From positions 11,954,042-12,018,041 of the forward strand of contig CM055272.1 in the NCBI GenBank assembly GCA_029237695.1: a DNA stretch of 64,000 bases, given 5' to 3'. The DNA comes from Conchocele bisecta. Lineage: Eukaryota; Mollusca; Bivalvia; Lucinida; Thyasiridae. Shown in pieces: positions 35,626 to 46,122 of this stretch. The notes under the pieces are model-generated. The model ran no database searches. It saw nothing but the letters and a program-made list of their open reading frames with translations, and was not told the origin of the DNA. Position 1 is the stretch's first letter. Every line of letters starts with the position of its first letter. The position numbers and the translations under genes were made by a program.

Positions 35626-37009
35626 CAGTCGCACCTGTACTTACGGCCACCTGTATTAAGCGTCTCCCTCCGTTAAGCGGCCATTTTATTTCCCCCCAAT
35701 GAAAATTACTCTAAAATGCACCTGTATTAAGCGTGAACCTGTCTAACGCGGCCAACGGACAGGCAAAATCGTCCATGTTGCCTCGAAATCCTCGTTTTAG
35801 CGGCCATTCTCGGCAAAATATCGGAAATTCTAAAAAAAAAAGCTGGGACCAAATTCGTTCAGATAATCCCCATTTCCCACCCAGTGACCTATATCTCGCT
35901 AATTGCAGGCCTGCTAAACTGTTTACAATACCATTTCAATTTGTTTTTATGACACCCGATTGTTTGACCAAATTTTCATCACATCATTACGCGATTCACT
36001 AAAATCATGCCTACCCGCTGTGACAATAAAAGTCAAGGGTCGATAGTTTCAATAATTCCCCTAGCCAAACATTGCTTCTGGCTACTATAATTGTCAGTTC
36101 AAAACACGTGTTATTCTCGTGGCCGAGTTATTTATACAGTACAGCCAATCGCTGGTAAGTAAAGGCAGCCCTTAGTGGCATGATTGACAGGTTACTGTGG
36201 CGAAAGACGTCGGCAATATATCTATCAGCGATTGATCATGAACCCGCTATAGTTAACTCTCTCCGAATACTCTCAACCAGACAAACAAACACATGCAAAC
36301 GACGCGTTTATTTCAACCAAATATGGCTAACTGTATTGTCAGAAACATGAAAAAGTCTGTAAATATCACGGACAATTTCGGCGATTTCGTACCTACGTAG
36401 TTTCGTCCTTTTGCAACTTTTTCAATCGATGTTAACGTAACCCGATTTTTATGATAATTCAGTTTGGTATTAACTAAATATACAGAATTTATGCACATCC
36501 AAGTTCATAAATGATATTTTAAGGGAATTTAAACGGATTAATTTGCATGCATCATAATGTGCAAGTTATAGCGAGCGTGGCATGGGGACTGCTGTTATAA
36601 GCCGAGCAATGCTGACCGTGGGCCGTTGCCTAACTACATACGCCAGACAAACTGGTGATTTTCGGACGAACTGGTACATCTTGTAACAACAAACACGCGA
36701 TTGACACTTCTCTTTTTTTTTTTTCTTTTTTTTTTTTACACAAAGACGCATTTTGTGTTTGGCATTTCTAATTGACATAGGCGCCGCTTAGATCAATGAG
36801 TATTCGAAATTAAAGTAAACACTGTATATCATGATGTACATATGAACTTAAGACAAGTTTGACTGTACATTGTACATTAATTGTACATATAAATCTATAT
36901 GGAACAAGTTATAAGTCGGTCCAAGATGAACCTCCATTAAGCACCCACCTGTGTTAAGCAAGCAATTTTGGACTTTCCCATGGCCGCTTGCTTAAGACAA
37001 GTTTGACTG
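35626..37009. mobile_element. pogo/Tigger-like element inserted in the 59-bp array
   Basis: 1384 bp, TIRs CAGTCGCACCTGTACTTACG (left) and gacaagtttgactg (right), TA duplicated on both sides. Subterminal 'ttaagcggcca' words are typical of pogo/Tigger ends. No transposase frame, so non-autonomous. Splits the minisatellite. Confidence 0.8.
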
Positions 37010-37011
37010 TA

Positions 37012-37640
37012 TATATGTATGGTCAATATATATATATTTATATGTATGGTTACCTATTACAGGCTGTATGACAGTGGTGCGTGTGATATATGTATGGTCA
37101 ATATATGGTTACCTATTGCAGACTATATGACAGTGGTGTGTGCGATATATGTATGGCCAATATATGGTTACCTATTGCAGACTGTATGACAGTGGTGTGT
37201 GTGATATATGTATCGTCAATATATGGTTACCTATTGCAGACTGTATGACAGTGGTGTCTGTGATATATGTATGGTCAATATATGGTTACCTATTACAGAC
37301 TGTATGACAGTGGTGTGTGCGATATATGTATGGCCAATATATGGTTACCTATTACAGACTGTACGACAGTGGTGTGTGTGTGATATATATGTATGGTCAA
37401 TATATGGTTACCTATTGCAGACTGTATGACAGTGGTGTGTGTGATATATATGTATGGCCAATATATTGCTACCTATTGCAGACTGTACGACAGTGGTGTG
37501 TGTGATATATATGTATGGTCAATATATGGTTACCTTTTCCAGACTGTACGACAGTGGTGTGTGTGATATATATGTATGGTCAATATATGGTTACCTATTA
37601 CAGACTGTATGACGGTGGTGTTTTGATATATGTATGGTCA
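37012..37640 (+). repeat. 59-bp minisatellite, block 2
   Basis: About ten more units of the array at 35188, each with ttacctattacag/ttgcag before actgtatgac. The last unit decays at about 37640, 137 bp before the terminal exon. Confidence 0.85.
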
Positions 37641-37777
37641 ACATGTTTAAATATGTTTTCCATTTGTTTTAATATCTACTTAAAAGTGTATGTTACAACA
37701 TATACCTTTAAGTGAAATAAGAAAAATAATTTGAATTTTCGAAAATTCACTAACCTGGTTTCCTCTTGCTCTTTCAG

Positions 37778-37851
37778 GTGATTCCTGTGATGACATTAGT
37801 CTGCCGCCCACTCATCTGATGATGCCACTTGTACAGGCAGCTGGTATCTAA
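37778..37851 (+). CDS. Terminal exon of chain 1
   Basis: Acceptor ttgctctttcag, phase 1 entry, reads DSCDDISLPPTHLMMPLVQA then AGI and stop taa (37849-37851). Cys at the third codon is the alpha-exon position, but the other two alpha cysteines and any phase-2 donor are missing. It looks like an alpha exon that has become a terminator. AATAAA follows 83 bp after the stop. Confidence 0.75.
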
Positions 37852-37933
37852 CTACACGTCTCCTGGCACAAACAGCTGCAGGTTTTAGGTTTGTTAGTGC
37901 AACTTGTACCACAAACACATGGTGTAACCCTAA

Positions 37934-37939
37934 AATAAA
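37934..37939 (+). terminator. Polyadenylation signal AATAAA
   Basis: ccctaaaataaatgcc, 83 bp past the stop of the terminal exon; the only canonical signal in this short 3' stretch. It supports a real gene end, though AT-rich sequence yields chance matches. Confidence 0.55.
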
Positions 37940-38975
37940 TGCCCCAGATCACGCTATTCTAATACACGGCTTAATATAAAAGATTAAAAATGTGCATGAG
38001 ATTTGTTTCCACTTTATATCTTTTAAACCGATGACTGGATTTTCAAATGATATGCCACAAATATTTGCTATGATGAGTCACTGTTGTCACATTCTATACC
38101 CACATGTTTACTTCCAAGGTCACACTTAGAGGTCAAAAGTAAAACAAATATGTGCATGATATTTAATTTCAGACCTATGAATCTCTTTCTGATATTGAAT
38201 CTGTTCCTGTGTCAAACCAATGTTTGTGGAGATATTATGACCACTCCCGTGATAGCTCTAGAATTTTTCTGTATATTTTCAGTTCTGATTTTGAGATTCC
38301 CCCCATCTGTTCAGGTGAAATATGGGATTCAATGTCAGTAACCCGGACTAAAATTACCTTAATAAATAATTCTCTGCTGGTTTGCATATTTATTGTAATT
38401 CTTAACAAAAACCTGGTTTGGTAGTGCATCAATGTAGTTGCAATTAGTTGTAGGGGAGGGATTTAGGACTGGCAACTGCAATAACATACTTTGGAGGAAA
38501 ACTTATGAACTTATGACCATGAAAGAACAGCCATAGCATAATTTATATATATTACAGTCTTCTCAGTGAATGCATGCTTATATGATGCACTTATTACACC
38601 AAGTTAAAACTTGATATGTTCGTCTTGCCCTACTGGGGGTGGGAGTCATATCCATTGCTGATGGAGGCTGTGTCGATGTATTATATATTCTCTCATATCT
38701 CCATATGTGCTGGGCCTATCTAGAGTTTGAGCCTGCCACTTGAGTATGTGCTCAGTAAACAGCTTGCATTACAACTGCCTGCACTAATCTTGCCAATATT
38801 TAAATTTCTTTATTTCAAAATACTTGAATATCGTCTCTGCATTCAAGCAGCTTAATTGTTTGTGCTATTGATTAGGCCAACAAAAATAAATTGTTTGTTT
38901 CCGCTAACACCTGGGAAAATAAATAGGGTAGGCAGGTAGGCGAAACTTTTTTTTTTTCTCAAATTCTTTTTTTTT
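37940..38975. other. Intergenic or intronic, no exon accepted
   Basis: Holds diverged satellite-like sequence (around 37990-38330) and part of a dispersed MITE (38770-38900: caaaatacttgaatat). An alpha exon needed before 41896 was looked for here and not found. Confidence 0.4.
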
Positions 38976-39025
38976 TATATGTCTGCTGGAAATGTTTTAT
39001 TTTCAATATTTCTCGACAAAAACTT

Positions 39026-39088
39026 GGTTTTGACAGCACATAGAAGAATTGTCTCCAGTGAAGACGATTCTCATGTGCTGTCAAAACC
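39026..39088. repeat. Palindrome, MITE-family hairpin (variant)
   Basis: ggttttgacagcacatagaa pairs with ttctcatgtgctgtcaaaacc. Same core as 352-563 with changed arms. Confidence 0.6.
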
Positions 39089-39099
39089 AGTTTTTTGTT

Positions 39100-41285
39100 A
39101 CGTGTGTCCGGTTAAAGTTTTTGGTTAAGCTGTAAGGTTAAGTTTTTTGGTTAAAGTTTTTGGTTAAGTTCTTTGGTTAAAGTTTTTGGTTAAGTTTTTT
39201 GGTTAAGTTGTTTGGTTAAGTTTTTTGGTTAAAGTTTTTGGTTAAATTCTTTGGTTAAAGTTTTTGGTTAAGTTTTTTGGTTAAGTTTTTTGGTTAAAGT
39301 TTTGGGTTAAAGTTTTTTGTTATACTATATCTCTGCAACTGCTTTGCCCATTACCTTGAAACTTCACATGGGTGTTTATCATCATCTATATTTTCATTCT
39401 ACCCCATCCCGTGCGGCCCCTGTACCCAATGTCAAGGTCAAATTACTTTGAAGTTTTTGGTTAAGTTTTTTGGTTAAAGTTTTTGGTTAAGTTTTTTGGT
39501 TAAAGTTTTTTGTTATACTATATCTCTGCAACTGCTTTGCCCATTACCTTGAAACTTCATATGGGTGTTTATCATCATCTATATTTTCATTCTACCCCCT
39601 CCTGTGCGGCCCCTGTGCCCAATGTCAAGGTCAAATTACTTTGAAATTTTTGGTTAAGTTCTTTGGTTAAAGTTTTGGGTTAAGTTTTTTGGTTAAAGTT
39701 TTTGGTTAAGTTCTTTGGTTAAAGTTTTTGGTTAAGTTTTTTGGTTAAGTTTTTTGGTTAAGTTTTTCGTTATACTATATCTCTGCAACTGCTTTGCCCA
39801 TTACCTTGAAACTTCACATGGGTGTTTATCATCATCTATATTTTCATTCTACCCATCTCCCGTGCGGCCGCTGTGCCCAATGTCAAGGTCAAATTACTTT
39901 GAAGTTTTTGGTTAAGTTTTTTGGTTAAAGTTTTTGGTTAAGTTTTTTGGTTAAGTTTTTTGGTGGTTAAAGTTTTTCGTTATACTATATCTCTGCAACT
40001 GCTTTGCCCATTACCTTGAAACTTCATATGGGTGTTTATCATCATCTATATTTTCATTCTACCCCCTCCCGTGCGGCCCCTGTGCCCAATGTCAAGGTCA
40101 AATTACTTTGAAGTTTTTGGTTAAGTTCTTTGGTTAAAGTTTTTGGTTAAGTTTTTTGGTTAAAGTTTTTGGTTAAGTTCTTTGGTTAAAGTTTTGGTTA
40201 AGTTTTTTGGTTAAAGTTTGTTGTTAAAGTTTTTCGTTATACTATATCTCTGCAACTGCTTTGCCCATTACCTTGAAACTTCATATGGGTGTGATCATCA
40301 TCTATATTTTCATTCTACCCCCCTCCCGTGCGGCCCCTGTGCCCAATGTCAAGGTCAAATTACTTTGAAGTTTTTGGTTAAGTTCTTTGGTTAAAGTTTT
40401 TGGTTAAGTTTTTTGGTTAAAGTTTTTGGTTAAGTTCTTTGGTTAAAGTTTTTGGTTAAGTTTTTTGGTTAAAGTTTTTCGTTATACTATATCTCTGCAA
40501 CTGCTTTGCCCATTACCTTGAAACTTCATATGGGTGTTTATCATCATCTATATTTTCATTCTACCCCCTCCCGTGCGGCCCCTGTGCCCAATGTCCAGGT
40601 CAAATTACTTTGAAATTTTTGGTTAAGTTCTTTGGTTAAAGTTTTTGGTTAACTTTTTTGGTTAAGTTTTTTGGTTAAAGTTTTTGGTTAAGTTTCTTGG
40701 TTAAAGTTTTTCGTTATACTATATCTCTGCAACTGCTTTGCCCATTACCTTCAAACTTCACATGGGTGTTTATCATCATCTATATTTTCATTCTACCCCC
40801 CTCCCGTGCGGCCCCTGTGCCCAATGTCAAGGTCAAATTACTTTGAAGTTTTATGTTAAGTTGTTTGGTTACGTTTTTTGGTTAAGTTTTTTGGTTAAAG
40901 TTTTTCCCCTGTGCCCAATGTCAAGGTCAAATTACTTTGAAGTTTTTGGTTAAGTTTTTTTTGTTAAGTTTTTTGGTTAAAGTTTTTCGTTATACTATAT
41001 CTCTGCAACTGCTTTGCCCATTACCTTGAAACTTCACATGGGTGTTTATCATCATCTATATTTTCATTCTACCCCCCTCCCATGCGGCCCCTGTGCCCAA
41101 TGTCAAGGTCAAATTACTTTGAAGTTTTTGGTTAATGTTTTTGTCGCGCCCGCTTGCGGAAAGCGTGATATAGTCGGCACTTTGGCGTACGTATGTGTGT
41201 CCGGTTAAACTTTTTGGTTAAGTTTTTTGGTTAAGTATTTTGGTTAAAGTTTTTCGTTATACTATATCTCTTTTTTTAGTGTCCA
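39100..41285 (+). repeat. Large HINE/pearl-like array
   Basis: Eight to nine copies of a core unit (tatatctctgcaactgcttt, gcccattaccttgaaacttc, cctgtgcccaatgtcaaggt) separated by variable runs of 'ggttaagttttttggttaaag'. A gtcgcgcccgcttgcggaaa head near 41143 and a truncated end near 41285. Confidence 0.75.
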
Positions 41286-41309
41286 TGCTGGGTTAGTGGA
41301 AACTATTTT

Positions 41310-41880
41310 TTTTGTTTACGCCTTATGAGTTGAAATTGCCAATAGATGTTCAGAAACGTTGATAATCTGGGCAAGATTAATGCCGGCGTTTGTGTACAGT
41401 TTCTTTATTTGACAATACTTGAATATTGTGCTTAAAATCAAGTAATTTGTTTGGCCGATCAGCCAATCAAATTGCTTGATTGCGAGTCAACATTGCCTAT
41501 AGATTTTCAGAAGCGTTGATAATCTGGGCAAGATTAACGCAAGCGGTTCAATTTTTTATTTGACAATACTTGAATTTTGTGCAGCTTGATTGGCTGAGCC
41601 TGAACTGTGCTACATCTCAGGCTCAGCCAATCAAACTGCTTGATTGCGAGTTGGCATTGGCAATACAGTCTACAGTCCTTTACTCAAAGTCCAGGGGACT
41701 GAGAAAAATACTTATGAGTTGATAATTATTATATAGGACATGTACTTGGGACCAAGAATTTGACTTAGTTATCAGTAGTTTGACTTCAGAGAGTTTGAGG
41801 TAACGAGTGTATACTGTAGATGTTCAGAAATGTTGATGATCTGTGCAAGATTAACACAGGTGGTTGTGTACATGTATGAT
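41310..41880. repeat. Dispersed MITE-like copies
   Basis: 'caatacttgaatattgtgctt', 'gataatctgggcaagattaa' and 'cagccaatcaaattgcttga' occur two to three times, partly inverted. Related to 22150-22270, 26650-26840 and 32080-32280. Confidence 0.45.
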
Positions 41881-41895
41881 ATTGTCTGGTTGCAG

Positions 41896-42023
41896 GCTGT
41901 ATGACGAACTGCTAGTCTGTATACAGAGACAGCCTCAACACTGGAACTGTAGTCGGCCAGACATCGAGGCGGATTTGTCATTCTCGGGTTCTCTCTTTTG
42001 GCTGAGCACCAACATCTGTGGAG
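41896..42023 (+). CDS. Beta exon with GC donor
   Basis: 128 bp, acceptor tggttgcag, donor gag|gcaagt (GC-AG intron), phase 2 to 1. Starts LYDELLVCIQRQ; Cys at residues 8, 18 and 41, sequon NCS. Using the nearby GT (42028) would end in phase 2 and not fit the next exon 48362; the GC donor fits. The matching alpha exon upstream is not visible between 37852 and 41895. Confidence 0.8.
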
Positions 42024-42269
42024 GCAAGTATAGGACAAGCCAAATGCACATAAAGTCCAAACACGGATTTGAGGAATTAAAATGCTTTTGGCTTGTCATA
42101 CAAGTACAGTAACACATTTGTAAACCGTACTCAAAAACATGTGACTGACACCTGTGTTTAAACCATGTTCCTGCTTAAGATGTGCTGTTTGGGGGGGGAG
42201 TAAGCTGAACTGAATATTTTTCTTATTTCTCACCAAAAATGTGGAACATAGATTCACACACATCAGGGT

Positions 42270-42435
42270 TGTAATGTACCGAGACAAGTTTGTTCGTCTT
42301 TAGTTTAGTGACTTCATTTATCTACACAAGTATGTTCATTATCGTTTTCGGGCTACAGGACTGTGCTATTTGTTCAGGAGCTACACCGGTTGCAATCAAT
42401 CCCATAAGCCCCATTTGTTCAGTCACAGCCACATA
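42270..42435 (+). repeat. Array flank, first copy
   Basis: gtaatgtaccgagacaagtt... through gtcacagccacataa; the same about 166 bp returns at 45957-46122 inside the array. Includes a piece of the tggctgtgactgg MITE. Confidence 0.85.
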
Positions 42436-45400
42436 AGCTCACCCAGCTACATGGAGCGATCCCTGGCTCCCCTACTACTTGTGTTGTATTTACAGACATT
42501 GTTTGCTCACCCAGCTACATGGAGCGATCCATGGCTCCCCTACTACTTGTGTTGTATTTACAGACATTGTTTTGCTCACCCCAGCTACATGCAGAATCCC
42601 TGGCTCCCCACTACTGTGTGTATTTACAGACATTGTTTGCTCACCCAGCTACATGGAGAGATCCCTGGCTCACCTACTACTTGTGTTGTATTTACAGACA
42701 TTGTTTGCTCACCCAGCTACATGGAGAGATCCCTGGCTCCCCTACTACTTGTGTTGTATTTACAGACATTGTTTGCTCACCCAGCTACATGCAGTGATCC
42801 CTGGCTCCCTTACTACTTGTGTTGTATTTACAGACATTGTTTGCTCACCCAGCTACATGGAGAGATCCCTGACTCACCTACTACTTGTGTTGTATTTACA
42901 GACATTGTTTGCTCACCCAGCTACATGGAGAGATCCCTGGCTCACCTACTACTTGTGTTGTAGTTACAGACATTGTTTGCTCACCCAGCTACATGGAGTG
43001 ATCCCTGGCTCACCTACTACTTGTGTTGTATTTACAGACATTGTTTGCTCACCTAGCTACATGGAGTGATCCCTGGCTCACCTACTACTTGTGTTGTATT
43101 TACATACATTGTTTGCTCACCCAGCTACATGGAGTGATCCCTGGCTCACCTACTACTTGTGTTGTATTTACAGACATTGTTTGCTCACCCAGCTACATGG
43201 AGAGATGCCTGGCTCCCCTACTACTTGTGTTGTAGTTACAGACATTGCTTGCTCACCCAGCTACATGGAGTGATCCCTGGCTCACCTACTACTTGTGTTG
43301 TATTTACAGACATTGTTTGCTCACCCAGCTACATGGAGAGATCCCTGGCTCACCTACTACTTGTGTTGTATTTACAGACATTGTTTGCTCACCCAGCTAC
43401 ATGGAGAGATCCCTGGCTCACCTACTACTTGTGTTGTATTTACAGACATTGTTTGCTCACCCAGCTACATGGAGAGATCCCTGGCTCCCCTACTACTTGC
43501 GTTGTATTTACAGACATTGTTTGCTCACCCAGCTACATGGAGTGATCCCTGGCTCACCTACTACTTGTGTTGTATTTACAGACATTGTTTGCTCACCCAG
43601 CTACATGCAGTGATCCCTGGCTCACCTTCTACTTGTGTTGTATTTACAGACATTGTTTGCTCATCCAGCTACATGCAGCGATCCCTGGCTCACCTAATAA
43701 TTGTGTTGTATTTACAGAGATTGTTTGATCACCCAGCTACATGCAGCGATCCCTGGCTCCCCTACTACTTGTGTTGTATTTACAGACATTGTTTGCTCGC
43801 CCAGCTACATGGAGAGATCCCTGGCTCACCTACTACTTGTGTTGTATTTACAGACATTGTTTGCTCACCCAGCTACATGCAGTGATCCCTGGCTCACCTA
43901 CTACTTGTGTTGTATTTACAGACATTGTTTGCATCACCCAGCTACATGCAGCGATCCCTGGCTCACCTACTACTTGTGTTGTATTTACAGACATTGTTTG
44001 CTCACCCAGCTACATGGAGAGATCCCTGGCTCACCTACTACTTGTGTTGTATTTACAGACATTGTTTGCTCACCCAGCTACATGGCGCGATCCCTGGCTC
44101 ACCTACTACTTGTGTTGTATTTACAGACATTGTTTGATCACCCAGCTACATGGAGTGATCCCTGACTCATCTACTACTTGTGTTGTATTTACAGACATTG
44201 TTTGCTCACCCAGCTACATGGAGAGATCCCTGGCTCACCTACTACTTGTGTTGTATTTACAGACATTGTTTGCTCACCCAGCTACATGCAGCGATCCCTG
44301 GCTCACCTACTACTTGTGTTATATTTACAGACATTGTTTGATCACCCAGCTACATGGAGAGATCCCTGGCTCACCTACTACTTGTGTTGTATTTACAGAC
44401 ATTGTTTGCTCACCCAGCTACATGCAGTGATCCCTGGCTCACCTACTACTTGTGTTGTATTTACAGACATTGTTTGCTCACCCAGCTACATGCAGCGATC
44501 CCTGGCTCACCTACTACTTGTGTTGTATTTACAGACATTGTTTGCTCACCCAGCTACATGGAGAGATCCCTAGCTCACCTACTACTTGTGTTGTATTTAC
44601 AGACATTGTTTACTCACCCAGCTACATGGCGCGATCCCTGGCTCACCTACTACTTGTGTTGTATTTACAGACATTGTTTGATCACCCAGCTACATGGAGT
44701 GATCCCTGACTCATCTACTACTTGTGTTGTATTTACAGACATTGTTTGCTCACCCAGCTACATGGAGAGATCCCTGGCTCACCTACTACTTGTGTTGTAT
44801 TTACAGACATTGTTTGCTCACCCAGCTACATGCAGCGATCCCTGGCTCACCTACTACTTGTGTTGTATTTACAGACATTGTTTGATCACCCAGCTACATG
44901 GAGAGATCCCTGGCTCACCTACTACTTGTGTTGTATTTACATACATTTTTTGCTCACCCAGCTACATGGAGTGATCCCTGGCTCACCTACTACTTGTGTG
45001 TTATTTACGACATTGTTTGCTCACCCAGCTACATGGAGTGATCCCTGGCTCACCTACTACTTGTGTTGTATTTACAGACATTGTTTGCTCACCCAGCGAT
45101 ATGGAGAGATCCCTGGCTCACCTACTACTTGTGTTGTATTTACAGACATTGTTTGCTCACCCAGCTACATGGAGTGATCCCTGGCTCACCTACTACTTGT
45201 GTTGTATTTACAGACATTGTTTGCTCACCCAGCTACATGGAGAGATCCCTGGCTCACCTACTACTTGTGTTGTATTTACAGACATTGTTTGCTCACCCAG
45301 CTACATGGAGAGATCCCTGGCTCACCTACTACTTGTGTTGTATTTACAGATATTGTTTGCTCACCCAGCTACATGGAGTGATCCCTGGCTCACCTGCTAC

Positions 45401-45956
45401 TTGTGTTGTATTTACAGACATTGTTTGCTCACCCAGCTACATGGAGTGATCCCTGGCTCACCTACTACTTGTGTTGTATTTACAGACATTGTTTGCTCAC
45501 CCAGCTACATGGAGAGATCCCTGGCTCACCTACTACTTGTGTTGTATTTACAGACATTGTTTGCTCACCTAGCTACATGCAGCGATCCCTGGCTCCCCTA
45601 CTACTTGTGTTGTATTTACAGACATTGTTTGCTCACCCAGCTACATGCAGAGAGATCCCTGGTTCACCTACTACTTGTGTTGTATTTACAGACATTGTTT
45701 GCTCACCCAGCTACATGCAGAGATCCCTGGCTCACCTACTACTTGTGTTGTAGTTACAGACATTGTTTGCTCACCCAGCTACATGAAGAGATCCCTGGCT
45801 CACCTACTACTTGTGTTGTATTTACAGAGATTGTTTGCTCACCCAGCTACATGGAGCGATCCCTGGCTCACAAACTACTTCTTGTGTTGTATTTACAGAC
45901 ATTGTTTGCTCACCCAGCTACATGCAGAGATCCCTGGCTCACCTACTACTTGTGTT
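42436..45956 (+). repeat. 68-bp minisatellite, block 1
   Basis: About 52 units: ttgtgttgtatttacag + acattgtttgctcaccc + agctacatggagagatccct + ggctcacctactac. Every unit has a pyrimidine-rich CAG acceptor and the start of exon 48362. Most units have no stop in any forward frame; 68 mod 3 is 2, so the frame rotates. Higher-order repeats include an 8-unit (544-bp) block (44080s and 44625s). Confidence 0.92.
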
Positions 45957-46122
45957 GTAATGTACCGAGACAAGTTTATTCGTCTTTAGTTTAGTGACTT
46001 CATTTATCTACACAAGTATGTTCATTATCGTTTTCGGGCTACAGGACTGTGCTATTTGTTCAGGAGCTACACCGGTTGCAATCAATCCCATAAGCCCCAT
46101 TTGTTCAGTCACAGCCACATAA
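45957..46122 (+). repeat. Array flank, second copy
   Basis: Near-identical to 42270-42435 (one change: tttgttcgtc to tttattcgtc), showing that flank plus array start was duplicated as a block. Confidence 0.85.

Larger units (their letters stand above)
30836..35640 (+). repeat. Segmental duplication, copy 3
   Basis: Collinear with copy 1 from ttgtattaaatagcttgatg through the beta exon and gtgaggaaaactacacataagacacg, then a different short segment, the 28-bp array and the 59-bp array. The roughly 200 bp before the beta exon missing in copy 2 are present, so copies 1 and 3 are closer. Confidence 0.82.
286..37851 (+). other. Gene model, chain 1: SEA-like half + four six-Cys modules, 3' end complete
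   Basis: Proposed join of exons 286-335, 14730-14857, 16965-17061, 17821-17993, 20502-20613, 22985-23169, 25895-26006, 27349-27533, 31338-31449, 32995-33179 and 37778-37851. Every junction has AG/GT borders and matching phase, and the total is 1413 bp, or 471 codons including the stop. The 5' end lies outside the window. From 16965 on, phase-1-to-2 alpha exons alternate with phase-2-to-1 beta exons, each pair being one six-cysteine module. Asn-X-Thr sequons and paired cysteines suggest an extracellular protein. No named family recognised; a nematode T20D4.11/DUF19-like fold is only a guess from cysteine spacing. The join is inference; the splice signals and phases are seen directly. Confidence 0.7.

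Noticed and set aside
38159..38324. Possible exon after atttaatttcag, open to tgttcag|gtgaaa
   Set aside because: Phase 0 to 1 does not fit between any neighbours, and the surroundings look like diverged satellite units with the same words ('atgtgcatgat', 'aggtcaaaagtaaaac').
33179..41896. Direct splice from beta exon 33179 to beta exon 41896
   Set aside because: Phases clash (1 versus 2); an alpha exon or the terminal exon must intervene.
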